Shown here: positions 9,597-20,292 of the stretch, piece after piece | How positions within the stretch are numbered: the first letter of the stretch is position 1 | Layout: the number at the start of each line of letters is the position of its first letter | DNA from: Pseudomonas viridiflava | GTDB lineage: Bacteria; Pseudomonadota; Gammaproteobacteria; Pseudomonadales; Pseudomonadaceae | NCBI RefSeq assembly: GCF_900573885.1 | Contig: NZ_UPSE01000493.1 | Coordinates: forward strand, 310,001-374,000 | Direction of reading: 5' to 3' | DNA: 64,000 bases | The notes under the pieces: generated by a model | The model's input: the letters and a program-made list of their open reading frames with translations, nothing else | Told to the model about the DNA's origin: nothing | The model's database searches: none | Position numbers and translations under genes: made by a program

Positions 9597-10514
9597 TCAT
9601 AACCCTACATCCAACAACACCGGCCGCTTGGCCAGCGCTTTTTCCATCACGCTTTCCACAAATTGCCGATCACTGTCGGGCAGCGCCAGGCGCGGTGGGC
9701 GGGTGAGGGCGGTGCCGCGTTGCATGATCTGTTCGCAGAGTTTGATGCACTGCACCAGGTCCGGGCGGGCGTCGAGGTGCAGCAGCGGCATGAACCATTC
9801 GTACAGCGGCATCGCCTCGGCGAAGCGGCCGGCTTTGGCGAGGCGGAACAGGGTTTCGCCTTCTTTGGGAAAGGCGTTGGACATGCCCGACACCCAACCC
9901 ACCGCGCCCACGGCAATGCTTTCCAGCACCACGTCATCAAGCCCGGCGAACAGCACGAAGCGGTCGCCCACTTCGTTGCGCACGTCGATAAAGCGGCGGG
10001 TGTCGCCGGAGGAGTCTTTGAAGCAGACGATGTTGTCGCAGTCGGCCAGGGAAATGAGAATGTCCGGCGTCACGTCGTTTTTGTAGATCGGCGGGTTGTT
10101 GTAGACCATCACCGGCAGATCAATGCTGGCCGCCACGCTGCGAAAGTGCGCGGCGGTTTCGAACGGTTTGGAGGAGTACACCAACGCGGGCATCAACATG
10201 ATGCCGTCAGCGCCCACGCGCTGAACTTCTTTCGCCACTTTGCTGGCGTTGAGGCTGGTGAATTCTGCCACGCCGGAGATCACCGGCACGCGCCCGGCCG
10301 AGGCGTCTTTGGCCACCTCCACCAGACTGATTTTTTCCTCGACGCTCAGCGAGGTGTTTTCCCCCACCGTGCCGCAGATAACCAGGCCCGACACGCCGTC
10401 GCGCACCAGCCCGCTGATCACCGCATGGGTGGCGTCCAGGTCCACGGAAAAGTCAGAACGAAATTGTGTGGTGACAGCGGGAAATACCCCGCTCCAGCTA
10501 GGCTTGTTGCTCAT
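9597..10514 (-). CDS. lhpC: Pyrroline-4-hydroxy-2-carboxylate deaminase (DapA/NAL superfamily)
   Basis: 305 residues, TIM-barrel class I aldolase fold. Family residues are visible: GTVGEN (residues 49-54), the general-base Tyr138 in VYNNPP and the Schiff-base Lys166 in CFKDSSG. On sequence alone it could be any DapA/N-acetylneuraminate-lyase member. Placement with hydroxyproline epimerase and dehydrogenase genes points to deamination of 1-pyrroline-4-hydroxy-2-carboxylate to 2-oxoglutarate semialdehyde. The start at 10514 (MSNKPSW) fits the family and has a GGAG site. An upstream extension is unsupported. The semialdehyde dehydrogenase of the pathway is not in this window. Confidence 0.8.
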   Translation of the reverse strand: MSNKPSWSGVFPAVTTQFRSDFSVDLDATHAVISGLVRDGVSGLVICGTVGENTSLSVEEKISLVEVAKDASAGRVPVISGVAEFTSLNASKVAKEVQRVGADGIMLMPALVYSSKPFETAAHFRSVAASIDLPVMVYNNPPIYKNDVTPDILISLADCDNIVCFKDSSGDTRRFIDVRNEVGDRFVLFAGLDDVVLESIAVGAVGWVSGMSNAFPKEGETLFRLAKAGRFAEAMPLYEWFMPLLHLDARPDLVQCIKLCEQIMQRGTALTRPPRLALPDSDRQFVESVMEKALAKRPVLLDVGL

Positions 10515-10601
10515 GTGTGACTCCTGCGATGGTGTAGGTAACAGACGAACGCCCACGCGCCGACGCGGAAACGTTTCCGGACGGCATGCGATCAAGGGCG
10601 G

Positions 10602-11348
10602 TTAGTGGGCGAGGCTTTCGCGGTAGCGCGTCGGCGACAATCCGGTAAGGGCTTTGAACTGGCGGCTGAAGGCACTGTGGTCGGTGTAGCCACAGAGCAG
10701 GGCGATTTCGGTGATCGGCAAGTCGCCGGCCAACAGCTGCGAGGCAGCGCCCAGGCGCGCTTTGTGAATCATCTGTCGAGGCGTGAGCTGGAAGATGCGC
10801 TTGCAGTGACGCTCCAGTTGCGCCACCGACAAACCCGCCAGTTGCGTGAGGTCGCGCAAGCTGATGGGCTGGGCGTAGTGCTGGCGGATATGGGCGTCGA
10901 CGCTGGCCAGTTTCTGGTACGCCGGATGGCTGGATTGCGGCGCCAGCAGGTCGTAGGAAATGCCCGCCATGCCGATGATCGCGCCGTGCACATCGCGCAA
11001 CGCCAGCTTGTGGGTCAGGCACCAGCCGGGCTCGCGGCCGGGATACAGGTGCAGCTCCAACTGGTCGCTGAGCGGGTTGCCGGCGCTCATCACGTGTAGA
11101 TCCTGCTCGGTGTACAGCGAGCCAAAACGCGCGGGAAATACCTCGGCCGCGGTCTTGCCCAGTAGCTCGTTTTTTTCGCGCAGACCGCAGCGCTGCGCCA
11201 GCGTCTGGTTGGCCAATACGTAGCGCGCCTGCATGTCTTTGATAAAGAACACCACGCCGGGCATGGCATCGAGCAGCGGCGCAATTTGCGTCAGGCTGCC
11301 GAGCAGGTCGGGCAAATCCCGTGGAGTGGGCAGCGCGGCGGGAAACAT
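10602..11348 (-). CDS. lhpR: AraC-family regulator with N-terminal PAS domain, likely of hydroxyproline catabolism
   Basis: 248 residues. Residues of about 18-125 form a PAS-like sensor (LDAMPGVVFFIKDMQARYVLANQTL). Residues of about 148-245 hold two AraC helix-turn-helix units, with the signature TEIALLCGYTDHSAFSRQFKALTGLSP. It sits inside the lhp cluster, 33 bases after the dehydrogenase gene and 87 bases before the deaminase gene, all on one strand. In Pseudomonas, AraC regulators activate hydroxyproline genes. That this protein senses hydroxyproline or a breakdown product is inferred from its position. Confidence 0.75.
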   Translation of the reverse strand: MFPAALPTPRDLPDLLGSLTQIAPLLDAMPGVVFFIKDMQARYVLANQTLAQRCGLREKNELLGKTAAEVFPARFGSLYTEQDLHVMSAGNPLSDQLELHLYPGREPGWCLTHKLALRDVHGAIIGMAGISYDLLAPQSSHPAYQKLASVDAHIRQHYAQPISLRDLTQLAGLSVAQLERHCKRIFQLTPRQMIHKARLGAASQLLAGDLPITEIALLCGYTDHSAFSRQFKALTGLSPTRYRESLAH

Positions 11349-11381
11349 GGGCGGTGATGGCTCCGGTCATGATGGCAGCCC

Positions 11382-12641
11382 TTACTCTACGGCCGGCTGC
11401 GCGGCGCTGGGAAGCAGGCTTTCAACCCGCGCCGGCACGAAGGGCGCACGCAGGCCCGGCGTTGGCCAGTCGAGCAGAAATTCAGCGGCCGTGCCGCACA
11501 CCCGGCCTTGACAGGCACCCATGCCGCAGCGGCTGTGCACTTTGGCCTGGCGCCAGTCGGCAAACCCGGCCACCGCGCCGTAGGGCACGTCTTCGCAGCG
11601 GCACAGCACCGTGTCGGCGTGGGGCAGATTTTTCAATTCCGACCTGATGGCGAAACAGCGCTTCAGCAGATCAGCGAAGCGTTGCCAATGCTCGCGCTGG
11701 GCAAACAGGGTCTCGGCTCTATCGAGCAACCCGACCGCTGAGTAACCGGCAATGGCGCCTTCGACCCGCGCCAGTTCGTTGCCGCCGATGCCGGTGCATT
11801 CGCCGGCGGCAAAATGGCCGGCGCGGCTGGTGCGCTGCTGGCTATCGACAACAACGGCCTGTTGCTGCACCTCGCAACCCAGGGCTTCGGCCAGCTCGCT
11901 GTTGGCGCGCAAACCAAAGCCACAGGCCAGGCGCGTACAGGCTATTTCCCGCACCCGATTGCCCTGGCGAATACGCACGGCTTCCAGGCGTTCGTCGCCC
12001 AAGGCTTCAATCACGTGGCTATTCATACGCAAATGCCAGTCAGCCAGTTGCACGGCCTGCCGCAGCTTGCCCGGCCAGCGCGGCAACTGCGCCGCAAACG
12101 CAGCGATTGAGCGGCCCGGTGCCTGTTCGGCGATGGCCACAACCCGCGCCCCCGCGGCCTTGGCGCTGGCCGCGCTGGCCAACAACAACGGCCCGCTGCC
12201 GGCGATGACCACACGTTCACCACGAACCGGAACGCCGCCCTTAACCAGCGCCTGCAACGCCCCCGCGCCGGTAACGCCGGGCAGCGTCCAGCCGGGGAAA
12301 GGCAGCAAAATTTCTCGCGCGCCGGTGCAGAAAATCAGCTGCCCATAGTTCACCTGCCAACTGTGCGACGCGTTCTCCAGAAGCAATTGCTGGGCGCCGG
12401 TTTGAGCGATGACGCGGGTGCCAGTGAACAGCTCAATGTTGTGGGCAGCAGCCAATTGCGCGCGCAGTGTTTGCGCAGGTTGAGGGGCGGGGGCATGAAC
12501 ATCCGCTCGCCAGATTTGCCCGCCAGTGGTCGGGGTGTCATCGAGCAGGGCGATGCGTTGTCCGCTGCTGCTGGCCGCCACGGCAGCGGCCATGCCGGCC
12601 GGGCCGGCGCCGATAATCAACAGGTCGAAATCGCGGGTCAT
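11382..12641 (-). CDS. lhpE: D-hydroxyproline dehydrogenase, FAD/BFD-like [2Fe-2S] subunit
   Basis: 419 residues. The N-terminal FAD dinucleotide fold (LLIIGAGPAGMAAAVAA) is followed by a second one (VVIAGSGPLLLASAASA). The C-terminus carries a BFD-like iron-sulphur domain with paired cysteines in CRCEDV and CGMGACQGRVCG. This arrangement is shared with HcnB, opine oxidase and sarcosine-oxidase-like subunits. Linkage to a DAO-type subunit, a small ferredoxin-like subunit and the epimerase favours the hydroxyproline enzyme. The start at 12641 overlaps the upstream stop by 4 bases (ATGA). The E/F letter assignment follows my memory of Pseudomonas usage and may be swapped. Confidence 0.8.
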   Translation of the reverse strand: MTRDFDLLIIGAGPAGMAAAVAASSSGQRIALLDDTPTTGGQIWRADVHAPAPQPAQTLRAQLAAAHNIELFTGTRVIAQTGAQQLLLENASHSWQVNYGQLIFCTGAREILLPFPGWTLPGVTGAGALQALVKGGVPVRGERVVIAGSGPLLLASAASAKAAGARVVAIAEQAPGRSIAAFAAQLPRWPGKLRQAVQLADWHLRMNSHVIEALGDERLEAVRIRQGNRVREIACTRLACGFGLRANSELAEALGCEVQQQAVVVDSQQRTSRAGHFAAGECTGIGGNELARVEGAIAGYSAVGLLDRAETLFAQREHWQRFADLLKRCFAIRSELKNLPHADTVLCRCEDVPYGAVAGFADWRQAKVHSRCGMGACQGRVCGTAAEFLLDWPTPGLRAPFVPARVESLLPSAAQPAVE

Positions 12642-12883
12642 GGTTGCGTCTCCACCTGCATGCCCTCGGCACACAAGGTTTGGCAGGCAAGACGTCGCTG
12701 GCCGTCGATGCTCACGCGGCATTCCTGGCACACGCCCATGCCGCAGAACGGCGCGCGACGTTTGCCGTCCAGCGCTGTGCGGCTGGTTCCATCACCGGCC
12801 AGGCACAACGCCGCCGCAACGCTGGTGCCAACCGCTACACGTACGGCGCGGCCGTCCACGTGCAATTCGATGGCCGCGCTCAT
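12638..12883 (-). CDS. lhpF: Small [2Fe-2S] subunit of D-hydroxyproline dehydrogenase
   Basis: 81 residues. Plant-type ferredoxin-like fold with cysteines CGMGVCQEC and, later, RLACQ, which ligate one [2Fe-2S] cluster. Such small HcnA-like subunits bridge two flavin subunits. The start at 12883 ([11 protein letters not shown]) overlaps the stop of the preceding gene by 4 bases, and its own stop overlaps the next start by 4 bases. This tight coupling suits a stoichiometric complex. Confidence 0.85.
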   Translation of the reverse strand: MSAAIELHVDGRAVRVAVGTSVAAALCLAGDGTSRTALDGKRRAPFCGMGVCQECRVSIDGQRRLACQTLCAEGMQVETQP

Positions 12884-13986
12884 GCCGGTTGCTCCGCCAT
12901 GGCAAAGCGCAAGGGCGAGTAGGGCGCAGAGTCGATGGCGCTGGGTTGCTTGAGCACCTGGTTCACCAGCAACTGCGCGCTGCCCGGTGCGGTGGTCACG
13001 CCCAGGCCTTCGTGCCCCAGCGCCAACCACAAACCGGGTTGGCTCGGGTGCGGGCCCAGCAGCGGCAAACTGTCGGGCGTGGCGGCGCGAAAACCGGTCC
13101 AGCTACGGATGGCGTTCATCTTCGCCAGCGCCGGTAAATAGTCGAGGGCGCGGGCCAGCATGCGCGCGAGCACGTCGTGGTCCACGGCGGGGTCGAGGCT
13201 GTCGAACTGGCGCGACGAGCCGATCAGAATCTGCCCGGTGGGCCGCGGCTGGGCATTGAATGCCACCGAGGTGCCGCTGCTGCTATGGGCGCTGCTCACG
13301 TAGCCCAGTTCCACCAACTGATGGCGGATGCGGGCTGGGTAACGGTCGGTGATCAGCAAGTGACCTTTTTTCGGCCGGATCGGCAACTCCGGGCACAGGT
13401 CGAGGGCACTGCCCGAGGCCAGCACGACGGCCGAGGCGCTGAGCCATTCGCCGCTACTCAAGCGCACGCGGTTGCCGCTCACTTCGCTGACTGTGGCCTG
13501 GCGCTGACGAATACGTTCGGGCTGTTGCGTAAGTAACCAGCGCACCACGTTGGGCGCGTAAACGATGCCGTCGCCGCTGACGTGCAGTCCACCCACCAAG
13601 CCCGGCCGCAGCATCGGTTCGGCCTCGCGTACGCCGTCGGCGCTGAGCATTCGGCAACCCAGGCCCTCGGCTTCCAGCAGCGCGCGCTTGTGCTCGGCCA
13701 CCGCCAGTTCTTCATCGTTGGTTGCCAGCCACAGGGTGCCGCAGTTCCGGTAGGCGCAGCCGTCATCCAGCGCGGGCGCCAGGCGTCGCCACAGGCCCAG
13801 CGAGTATTGGCTGAGCGCCAATTCTGCGGGGTTGTCGTCCATCACCACCAGGTGGCCCATACCGGCAGCCGTAGCGCCGCCGCGCAGGTCGTCGAGCAGC
13901 AACACATCGAGGCCGTGCTGGGCGAAGGCATGGGCGCAGGCCGCGCCGACAATGCCGGCGCCGACGATGATGACGTCAGCATTCAC
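12880..13986 (-). CDS. lhpB: D-hydroxyproline dehydrogenase, DAO-type FAD subunit
   Basis: 368 residues. N-terminal FAD fold [18 protein letters not shown], a DAO domain throughout, and a C-terminal motif [18 protein letters not shown] typical of glycine/D-amino-acid oxidoreductases. It should oxidise cis-4-hydroxy-D-proline, the epimerase product, to the pyrroline, passing electrons through the Fe-S subunits. It overlaps the epimerase stop by 4 bases and the small subunit start by 4 bases. A D-amino acid or opine substrate is possible if the epimerase link were misleading, but that is unlikely. Confidence 0.83.
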   Translation of the reverse strand: MNADVIIVGAGIVGAACAHAFAQHGLDVLLLDDLRGGATAAGMGHLVVMDDNPAELALSQYSLGLWRRLAPALDDGCAYRNCGTLWLATNDEELAVAEHKRALLEAEGLGCRMLSADGVREAEPMLRPGLVGGLHVSGDGIVYAPNVVRWLLTQQPERIRQRQATVSEVSGNRVRLSSGEWLSASAVVLASGSALDLCPELPIRPKKGHLLITDRYPARIRHQLVELGYVSSAHSSSGTSVAFNAQPRPTGQILIGSSRQFDSLDPAVDHDVLARMLARALDYLPALAKMNAIRSWTGFRAATPDSLPLLGPHPSQPGLWLALGHEGLGVTTAPGSAQLLVNQVLKQPSAIDSAPYSPLRFAMAEQPA

Positions 13987-14927
13987 AACACGATGCCCCA
14001 GGCGAACGGGTCGTCGTCTTGCATCAATAGCGTGGCTTCGGCGCTCAGATGCGCGCGGCCGCGGATGGTGGGAATCACCCGGCCCGGCTCGCCGTCATTG
14101 AGCCAGGTGTAGCTGCCTTCGAACTGGCTGCCGATAACGCTGGCCTGCCGCCAGATTTCGCCTGGCTTGAGCGTGCCGTCCGCCGCCAGGCACGCCAGCT
14201 TGGCGCTGGTGCCGGTACCGCAGGGCGAGCGGTCGTAGGCTTTGCCCGGGCACAGCACGAAGTTGCGGCTGTCAGCCTGATCGTCGTCGGCGAACAGCTC
14301 GATGTGATCGATAACGCCGCCATCTTCGCCAACAATACCGTTGGCTTGCAGCGCCGCGCTGACGGCGACGGTGTAGGCGGTGAGGGCGTCGAGGTTGCGG
14401 CCATCGATGCCCTGGCCGTGCTCGCTGATAAGGAAGAACCAGTTACCGCCCCAGGCGATATCGCCGGTGACAGCGCCGTAGCCCGGCACCTGCACCTGTA
14501 CGGCCGAGCGATAGCGGTACGCCGGCACATTGCGCACGCTCACCGAGTGGTCGTCGTGCAACGTCGCCTCCACCGTGCCCACGGGTGTTTCGATGCGGTG
14601 CGTGCCCGGGCCGATGCGGCCCATGTGCGCCAGGGAAATCACCAGGCCGATGGTGCCGTGGCCGCACATGCCGAGGTAGCCGCTGTTGTTGAAGAAGATC
14701 ACCCCGGCGCAAGCCGTCGGATCGACCGGCGCGCAGAGCAGGGCGCCGACCAGCACGTCGCTGCCGCGCGGCTCCAGTACCGTGGCGGCGCGGTAGGCGT
14801 CGTAACAGTCCGCCAACAGGGCGCGGCGCTCGGCCATGCTGCCGGTGCCCAGATCGGGAAAGCCGTCGATCACCAGCCGGGTCGGCTCGCCGCCGGTGTG
14901 GCTGTCGATAATCTGCATGCGGCGCAT
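13983..14927 (-). CDS. lhpA: 4-hydroxyproline 2-epimerase (proline racemase family)
   Basis: 314 residues. Interconverts trans-4-hydroxy-L-proline and cis-4-hydroxy-D-proline. Both catalytic cysteines are present, in GMCGHGTIG and [10 protein letters not shown], which separates it from trans-3-hydroxyproline dehydratases (Thr in place of one Cys). The start at 14927 has a GGAG 7 bases upstream. A downstream ATG at 14918 is also possible. A much longer open frame to 15440 has no family resemblance in its extension. First gene of the lhp operon, transcribed toward lhpC. Confidence 0.9.
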   Translation of the reverse strand: MRRMQIIDSHTGGEPTRLVIDGFPDLGTGSMAERRALLADCYDAYRAATVLEPRGSDVLVGALLCAPVDPTACAGVIFFNNSGYLGMCGHGTIGLVISLAHMGRIGPGTHRIETPVGTVEATLHDDHSVSVRNVPAYRYRSAVQVQVPGYGAVTGDIAWGGNWFFLISEHGQGIDGRNLDALTAYTVAVSAALQANGIVGEDGGVIDHIELFADDDQADSRNFVLCPGKAYDRSPCGTGTSAKLACLAADGTLKPGEIWRQASVIGSQFEGSYTWLNDGEPGRVIPTIRGRAHLSAEATLLMQDDDPFAWGIVL

Positions 14928-15096
14928 TGGGCGTCTCCGAAACCGTAAGAAGGTTCTGCAAGACTGAGCGTTGCGAGGCCACCCGGCTTGATGGTTTTGC
15001 GCCGTGCGGATGACGAAATCGGCACAGCGCGTTAATCGTTGGTCGCCGGAAAACGCGGTGCTAATGTGGCGCGCTGATTTATCCGAGGACCTGACC

Positions 15097-15570
15097 GTGC
15101 TGCGTGTTTCCTTAGTTGCCCTGTTTCTCTGTGCCGCCCCGCTGGCCAATGCCGCGTTGCCCCACGAACAGTACTTGCCGCCCGACGAGCAGAACCTGCG
15201 CCGTGAAGCGCCAGAACAGCAGCAAGTGCTGCAAGTGACGGAATATTCCGTGGTGGTCGGCAGCCAGCGTGAGTCGAACCAGCAGCCCATTCCCATTACC
15301 TCGCCGGCGTGGCTGCTGCTCAAGACCAAAGCGGTGAGCAAAGGCGCCACCGTCACGAAGGTGCTGGTGCGCTTCGAATCAGAGGGCAAAAGCCTCAAGC
15401 GTCCGAGCCTGGACGAAGCCAGCAAAACCCTGAGCCTCAACTACCCGATGGCGCAGTACCGCGTATTGCTCGACCTGCTGCGCAACGGCGGCGTTTATGT
15501 GCAATTTTTGAGTTACCCCAATGGCCATGTCTGGGCAGATCTGCACACCGCCGCCCAGCGCGTGCGTTGA
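15097..15570 (+). CDS. Exported protein of unknown function
   Basis: 157 residues starting at GTG 15097, with GAGGA 7 bases upstream. The product begins with a signal peptide ([20 protein letters not shown]). An in-frame start 93 bases earlier would bury the signal sequence, so the GTG is preferred. The mature part is hydrophilic with a Gln/Glu-rich N-terminus ([17 protein letters not shown]) and no cysteine pairs or catalytic motif. It is followed 62 bases later by a small conserved gene on the same strand. I do not recognise the family. Confidence 0.7.
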   Translation: MLRVSLVALFLCAAPLANAALPHEQYLPPDEQNLRREAPEQQQVLQVTEYSVVVGSQRESNQQPIPITSPAWLLLKTKAVSKGATVTKVLVRFESEGKSLKRPSLDEASKTLSLNYPMAQYRVLLDLLRNGGVYVQFLSYPNGHVWADLHTAAQRVR

Positions 15571-15632
15571 GCCGGCGCCCCGGCGCGGAGTAAACTGCCG
15601 GCCCGGCGTTCCCCCGTTAAGAGAAAAGACCC

Positions 15633-15920
15633 ATGCGTAAAGACAAGAAACAGGTGATTGGCGAAGAGATTGGTGACGAGCCGATCAAGCTGTTCCTCGC
15701 GGTGGAACCCGCCGATGACACGCCGCCGTCGCTGCACAAGCTGGTCAAGGCCTACCGTGGTTTGCGCATCGACGATTTCGAGCGTTTTCTGACCTTCTTC
15801 GTTGAAGCCGGCTACGACCTCAACGCCAAAGACGTCAAGGGCAACGACTTCGTCGCCCTGATTCAGGACCAGCGTCTGGCTGAGCCCTACATCGAGGCGA
15901 TCAAAACAGCTCGCGGCTGA
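15633..15920 (+). CDS. PA4642-family small conserved protein
   Basis: 95 residues, acidic, cytoplasmic. MRKDKKQVIGEEIGDEPIKL and the following DFERFLTFFVEAGYDLNAKD resemble a short conserved Pseudomonas protein known to me as the PA4642 family; its function is unknown. AAGAGAAAAG lies upstream of the ATG. It ends just before a strong hairpin terminator shared with the converging glycosyltransferase gene. Confidence 0.75.
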   Translation: MRKDKKQVIGEEIGDEPIKLFLAVEPADDTPPSLHKLVKAYRGLRIDDFERFLTFFVEAGYDLNAKDVKGNDFVALIQDQRLAEPYIEAIKTARG

Positions 15921-15936
15921 AGGGTATTGCGATGCT

Positions 15937-15966
15937 GAAAAGCCCGTCCATGCGACGGGCTTTTTA
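15937..15966. terminator. Bidirectional intrinsic terminator
   Basis: Stem AGCCCGTC (15941-15948), 5-base loop, GACGGGCT (15954-15961), then a T-run; A residues on the left give a weaker T-run for the opposite strand. It lies between converging genes. Confidence 0.85.
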
Positions 15967-15975
15967 TTGTCGGCC

Positions 15976-17145
15976 CTATGGCGTAGCGGCCAGGGTGCTG
16001 GTGCTGCGGCTGGTGTCGAGCAGGTAGGTTTCGAACTGTTGAACGATTGCCGGCCAGCCCTGGCGACTGGCGTGCTGACGAGCGTTTAGCCGCACACGGC
16101 GCAAGGTTTCCGGGTCTTCGAGCAGCCAGCAGGCGCTGTCAATAAACGCCTCTTCATCACCCGGCATCGCCAGCGCGCCGTTGTGGCCGTGACGAATGTG
16201 CTGGGCCGCTGCCGCCTGGTCATAAGCGACCACCGCGAGCCCCGATGCCAGCGCTTCGAGCAGCACATTGCCGAAGGTTTCCGACAGGCTGGGGAACAGG
16301 AACAGATCGGCACTGGCGTAGTGCGCGGCGAGTGCCTGATCACGCTGCACGCCGCAGAACACGGCGTCTGCCAATTCCTTTTGCAAACCCGCACGCTGCG
16401 GGCCATCGCCGACCATGATCAACTTCAAACGCTGCCCGGGGTAACGTTCTTGCAGTGCTCGAAAGCTGCGTACCAGCAGCGCCAGATTCTTTTCGGCGGC
16501 GATGCGTCCTACATGGATAACCGCCAGGTCGCCGTCCTCCACACCCCACGCGCGGCGCAGCTCTGCACTGCGTTTGGCCGGGTGAAACAGCTGACTGTCG
16601 ACGCCACGGGCCAGCAAATGCACGCGCTCGAAACTGCGCCGCTGCAACTCCAGACTCTGACTGGCACTGGGCACCAGGGTGAGCTGTGAGCGGTTGTGAA
16701 ACCAGCGCAAATAGTTGGTGAGCACGCGAGTCAGCATGCCCAGCCCGTAATGGCTGCTGTATTGCTGGAAATTGGTGTGGAAACCGCTGATTACCGGAAT
16801 GCGCAAACGCCGGGCGGCGCGTAGCGCGGACAAGCCCAGCGGGCCTTCGGTGGCGATATACAGCACATCCGGCCGCCGCCGTTTCCAGCGCCGCAACAGT
16901 TTATGCATCGACGCCTGTCCCCACTGCAAACCGGGGTAACCCGGCAACGGCCAGCCGCGCGTCAGTAGTAACTCGTCAGTGCTCCTCTGCCCGTCATCCG
17001 CGCTTTGCCGCGGTCGCACCAACTGCAACTGATGGCCGCGCTCACGCAGCCCCGCACACAAACGCCCCAGCGTATTGGCGACGCCGTTAATTTCCGGAGG
17101 AAAGGTTTCGCTGATCAGCGCGATGTGAAGGGAGGATTGGCTCAT
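15976..17145 (-). CDS. Glycosyltransferase family 4 protein
   Basis: 389 residues, GT-B fold. The N-terminal acceptor domain starts ISETFPPEINGVANTLGRL. The C-terminal nucleotide-sugar domain has VIHVGRIAAEKN, then SLSETFGNVLLEALASG, which carries the E-x7-E motif (ETFGNVLLE). It resembles bacterial alpha-mannosyl or glucosyl transferases acting on membrane lipids. Donor and acceptor cannot be read from sequence. It is transcribed alone with a weak ribosome site and ends at the shared terminator. No polysaccharide gene cluster surrounds it. Confidence 0.8.
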   Translation of the reverse strand: MSQSSLHIALISETFPPEINGVANTLGRLCAGLRERGHQLQLVRPRQSADDGQRSTDELLLTRGWPLPGYPGLQWGQASMHKLLRRWKRRRPDVLYIATEGPLGLSALRAARRLRIPVISGFHTNFQQYSSHYGLGMLTRVLTNYLRWFHNRSQLTLVPSASQSLELQRRSFERVHLLARGVDSQLFHPAKRSAELRRAWGVEDGDLAVIHVGRIAAEKNLALLVRSFRALQERYPGQRLKLIMVGDGPQRAGLQKELADAVFCGVQRDQALAAHYASADLFLFPSLSETFGNVLLEALASGLAVVAYDQAAAAQHIRHGHNGALAMPGDEEAFIDSACWLLEDPETLRRVRLNARQHASRQGWPAIVQQFETYLLDTSRSTSTLAATP

Positions 17146-17343
17146 GACGCCAGTGTGGAGGCGTCCTGTTTAACAAACGTGACAGTTAAAAGGCGATTAG
17201 TTGACTGCGAAAATAAGCTTTATTCGTTCGGTCCTTATGCATTTGTAGGATGAATAAGTGCATGGGTTAAGTTGCGCCCTACAAGGGTAGTAGAGGGCGG
17301 TCGTTAAGGTTTTCCCCCCGCTTCCGACCCTTTGATGGCCATC

Positions 17344-18262
17344 ATGAACAACCGCTGCTTCCGCCTCATTTTCAGCAAGCCGCTTGGCTTTTTAATTCCC
17401 GTCGCCGAGATCACAACTTCCCAGCGCAAGCCGGGGCAGCAGGCTTTTTCACCGGTCTCCCTTCCATTAATCCCTCCCGCCTTTTCCTTAAAACGCCTCG
17501 TGCTTTCCGTGCTGCTGGCAACTACGCCCGGCTGGGCTGCGGCGGAAATTCTGCTGGATCGAAACTTTGGCGGTACTTCTGTGGGCAGTGCTGCCAATGG
17601 TGTTCCGGTCATCGAGATTGCCAAAAGGCCGGCCCGGTCGACGAGGAAAAGGGCTCGTCGCTGAGCGTGATTTCCGGCGGCAATATTGATCTGATCGGCG
17701 CCACCACCGAGTCCGACAACGTGCTGCTGCAAACCAGCGGCACGGGGAAATTGGTATTGCGTCGGGCTTTGCTGACGGCCTTAAGGCCGTCTCGAACCAA
17801 GAATTGAGCAAACTTCCTGGCGTTTCAGATGGTTTTGCCTCGGATGCCTGGCTGGCGAATTGGGACGTGATAGGTAACAACCGCGGCAATCTTTTGAAAG
17901 ACGGGGACAGTGGATTGCGCGTCGATACCGGCGGCGCCCTCCTATACCGTGCGCGCGGTGAGGCCAAGGGCAACAAGTTTGAGGCCAATGCAGTTTCGGA
18001 ACTGCATACACTAAGGGATGCGGCTACAAACCCGGATGCTGCTCCGATCTTTTCAGGGCTTACTAACGAGCAGATCAAAGCGTCAATCGACAAGGTCGTG
18101 AGTGTTTCGGATGACACAATCAAGACGCTGTGCAAAGCCTGTGGGCCAGGTACGGCGGAGCAACGTGATCAGTTAGCGCTTGATCTGATCAGCCGTAAGA
18201 ACATATTGTCTGATTACGCTCGGCAGCTAGCGGAAAAGATCCAATCCAACAGTGCTGACTAA
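17344..18262 (+). pseudogene. Remnant of a two-partner-secretion exoprotein (FhaB/CdiA type) with a kinase-like C-terminus
   Basis: Three pieces in different frames. From 17344: an extended signal region typical of type V exoproteins (MNNRCFRLIFSKPLG), a second hydrophobic signal (LVLSVLLATTPGWAAA) and the start of the TPS domain (ANGVPVIEIAK). From about 17640: a short FHA-like stretch (VISGGNIDLIGATTESDN). From about 17750 to 18262: IGIASGFADGLKAVS, then LANWDVIGNNRGNLL and RVDTGGALLYRA. The N-W-D, N and D-x-G-G pattern recalls HipA/phosphoinositide-kinase-like catalytic loops in polymorphic toxins. Thousands of residues expected for an intact exoprotein are missing. No TpsB partner is in the window. 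Confidence 0.7.
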
Positions 18263-18295
18263 CCATGACTAAAGATCGCTCGCGTTGAAATGAAA

Positions 18296-18319
18296 AGGCA
18301 GCCCTCGGGCTGCTTTTTA
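18296..18319 (+). terminator. Intrinsic terminator
   Basis: Stem GCAGCC (18298-18303), loop CTCG, GGCTGC (18308-18313), followed by TTTTT. It follows the exoprotein remnant and faces the converging cysZ. Confidence 0.8.
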
Positions 18320-18338
18320 ATGGGCGATGGTTCAGCGT

Positions 18339-19079
18339 TCATCTGTTAATAGCGGTGCGCTCACGCACCCAGAACAACGTAGCCCCGGCCACCGCCGCCG
18401 GCATCATCACTACGTTAACGCCGGGAATCAGCAGCGCCAGGTACACCGAGCCGCCAAAACCCAGACTCTGCCAGCGTTTTTCCCGCAGCCAGGCGAGCAT
18501 TTCGTTCCAGCCGAGTTTGTTGTTGTCCGCTGGGTAGTCGATGTACTGCACGCACATCATCCAGATGCCGAACAGCACCCACAGCGGCGCGGCAATGATG
18601 TTCAGCCCGGGAATCAACGAGAGAATGAACAAGCCGATGGCCCGTGGCAGGAAATAGCCCAGCTTGCGTGCTTCGCGGCCCAGGGTACGCGGCACCATGG
18701 CGACCAGTTCACCCCAGCGAAAGGGCGGGAAGGTGTCTTCGCCGCGTACCACCACTTCCACTTTTTCCGAGAGAAAGCCGTTGAACGGCGCGGCGATGAT
18801 GTTGGCCAGGGTCGTGAAGGTGAAGAACACCATCAGCAGAATCAGCACGAAAAAGATCGGCCAGAGAATAAAGCTCAGAAAGCTCAGCCAACCGTCCGGG
18901 TTTGGCATCAGCGCGTGGATCCAGCCATTGAATTGCTGAGTGGCGAAGACGATCAAGCCGACGAATAAAATCAGGTTTATGGCCAGCGGCAGCAATACGA
19001 ACAGGCGCAAGCCGGGGCTGAGCACCAGCTTCAGGCCTTCGCGAAGGTATTGCGGGCCGGAGAGGACGGGAGCGGGCAT
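18339..19079 (-). CDS. cysZ: Sulfate transporter CysZ
   Basis: 246 residues, inner membrane. [19 protein letters not shown] at the N-terminus, hydrophobic hairpins, and [11 protein letters not shown] are characteristic of CysZ, which supplies sulphate for cysteine synthesis. In many Pseudomonas genomes cysZ lies next to trxB, as here, with divergent transcription across 271 bases. Length is normal for the family. Confidence 0.88.
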   Translation of the reverse strand: MPAPVLSGPQYLREGLKLVLSPGLRLFVLLPLAINLILFVGLIVFATQQFNGWIHALMPNPDGWLSFLSFILWPIFFVLILLMVFFTFTTLANIIAAPFNGFLSEKVEVVVRGEDTFPPFRWGELVAMVPRTLGREARKLGYFLPRAIGLFILSLIPGLNIIAAPLWVLFGIWMMCVQYIDYPADNNKLGWNEMLAWLREKRWQSLGFGGSVYLALLIPGVNVVMMPAAVAGATLFWVRERTAINR

Positions 19080-19230
19080 GGTGGTTTCCTTGAATAAGAC
19101 CGGCCGACCTTAGCGCCTTCGCTCAGGGATCGGAAGCGGTCGGCTGTAACGGTGTGTCTGTCGCGGGATAGCGTTCAGCTATTGCTCACATAAGTATTCG
19201 ACATTTCCTAGACCGCAATCGGCTCCGTAA

Positions 19231-20292
<1,062 letters not shown>

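Noticed and set aside
9597..10514. Assignment of the DapA-family gene as dihydrodipicolinate synthase
   Set aside because: Linkage to hydroxyproline epimerase and dehydrogenase genes makes the deaminase function more likely. A biosynthetic dapA would normally sit elsewhere.
15097..15099. Earlier start at 15004 for the exported protein
   Set aside because: It would place 31 charged residues before the signal peptide, and the GTG at 15097 has its own ribosome site.
17344..18262. Active contact-dependent inhibition locus
   Set aside because: The exoprotein is broken in at least two places and lacks nearly all of its length. No transporter partner or immunity gene is adjacent.
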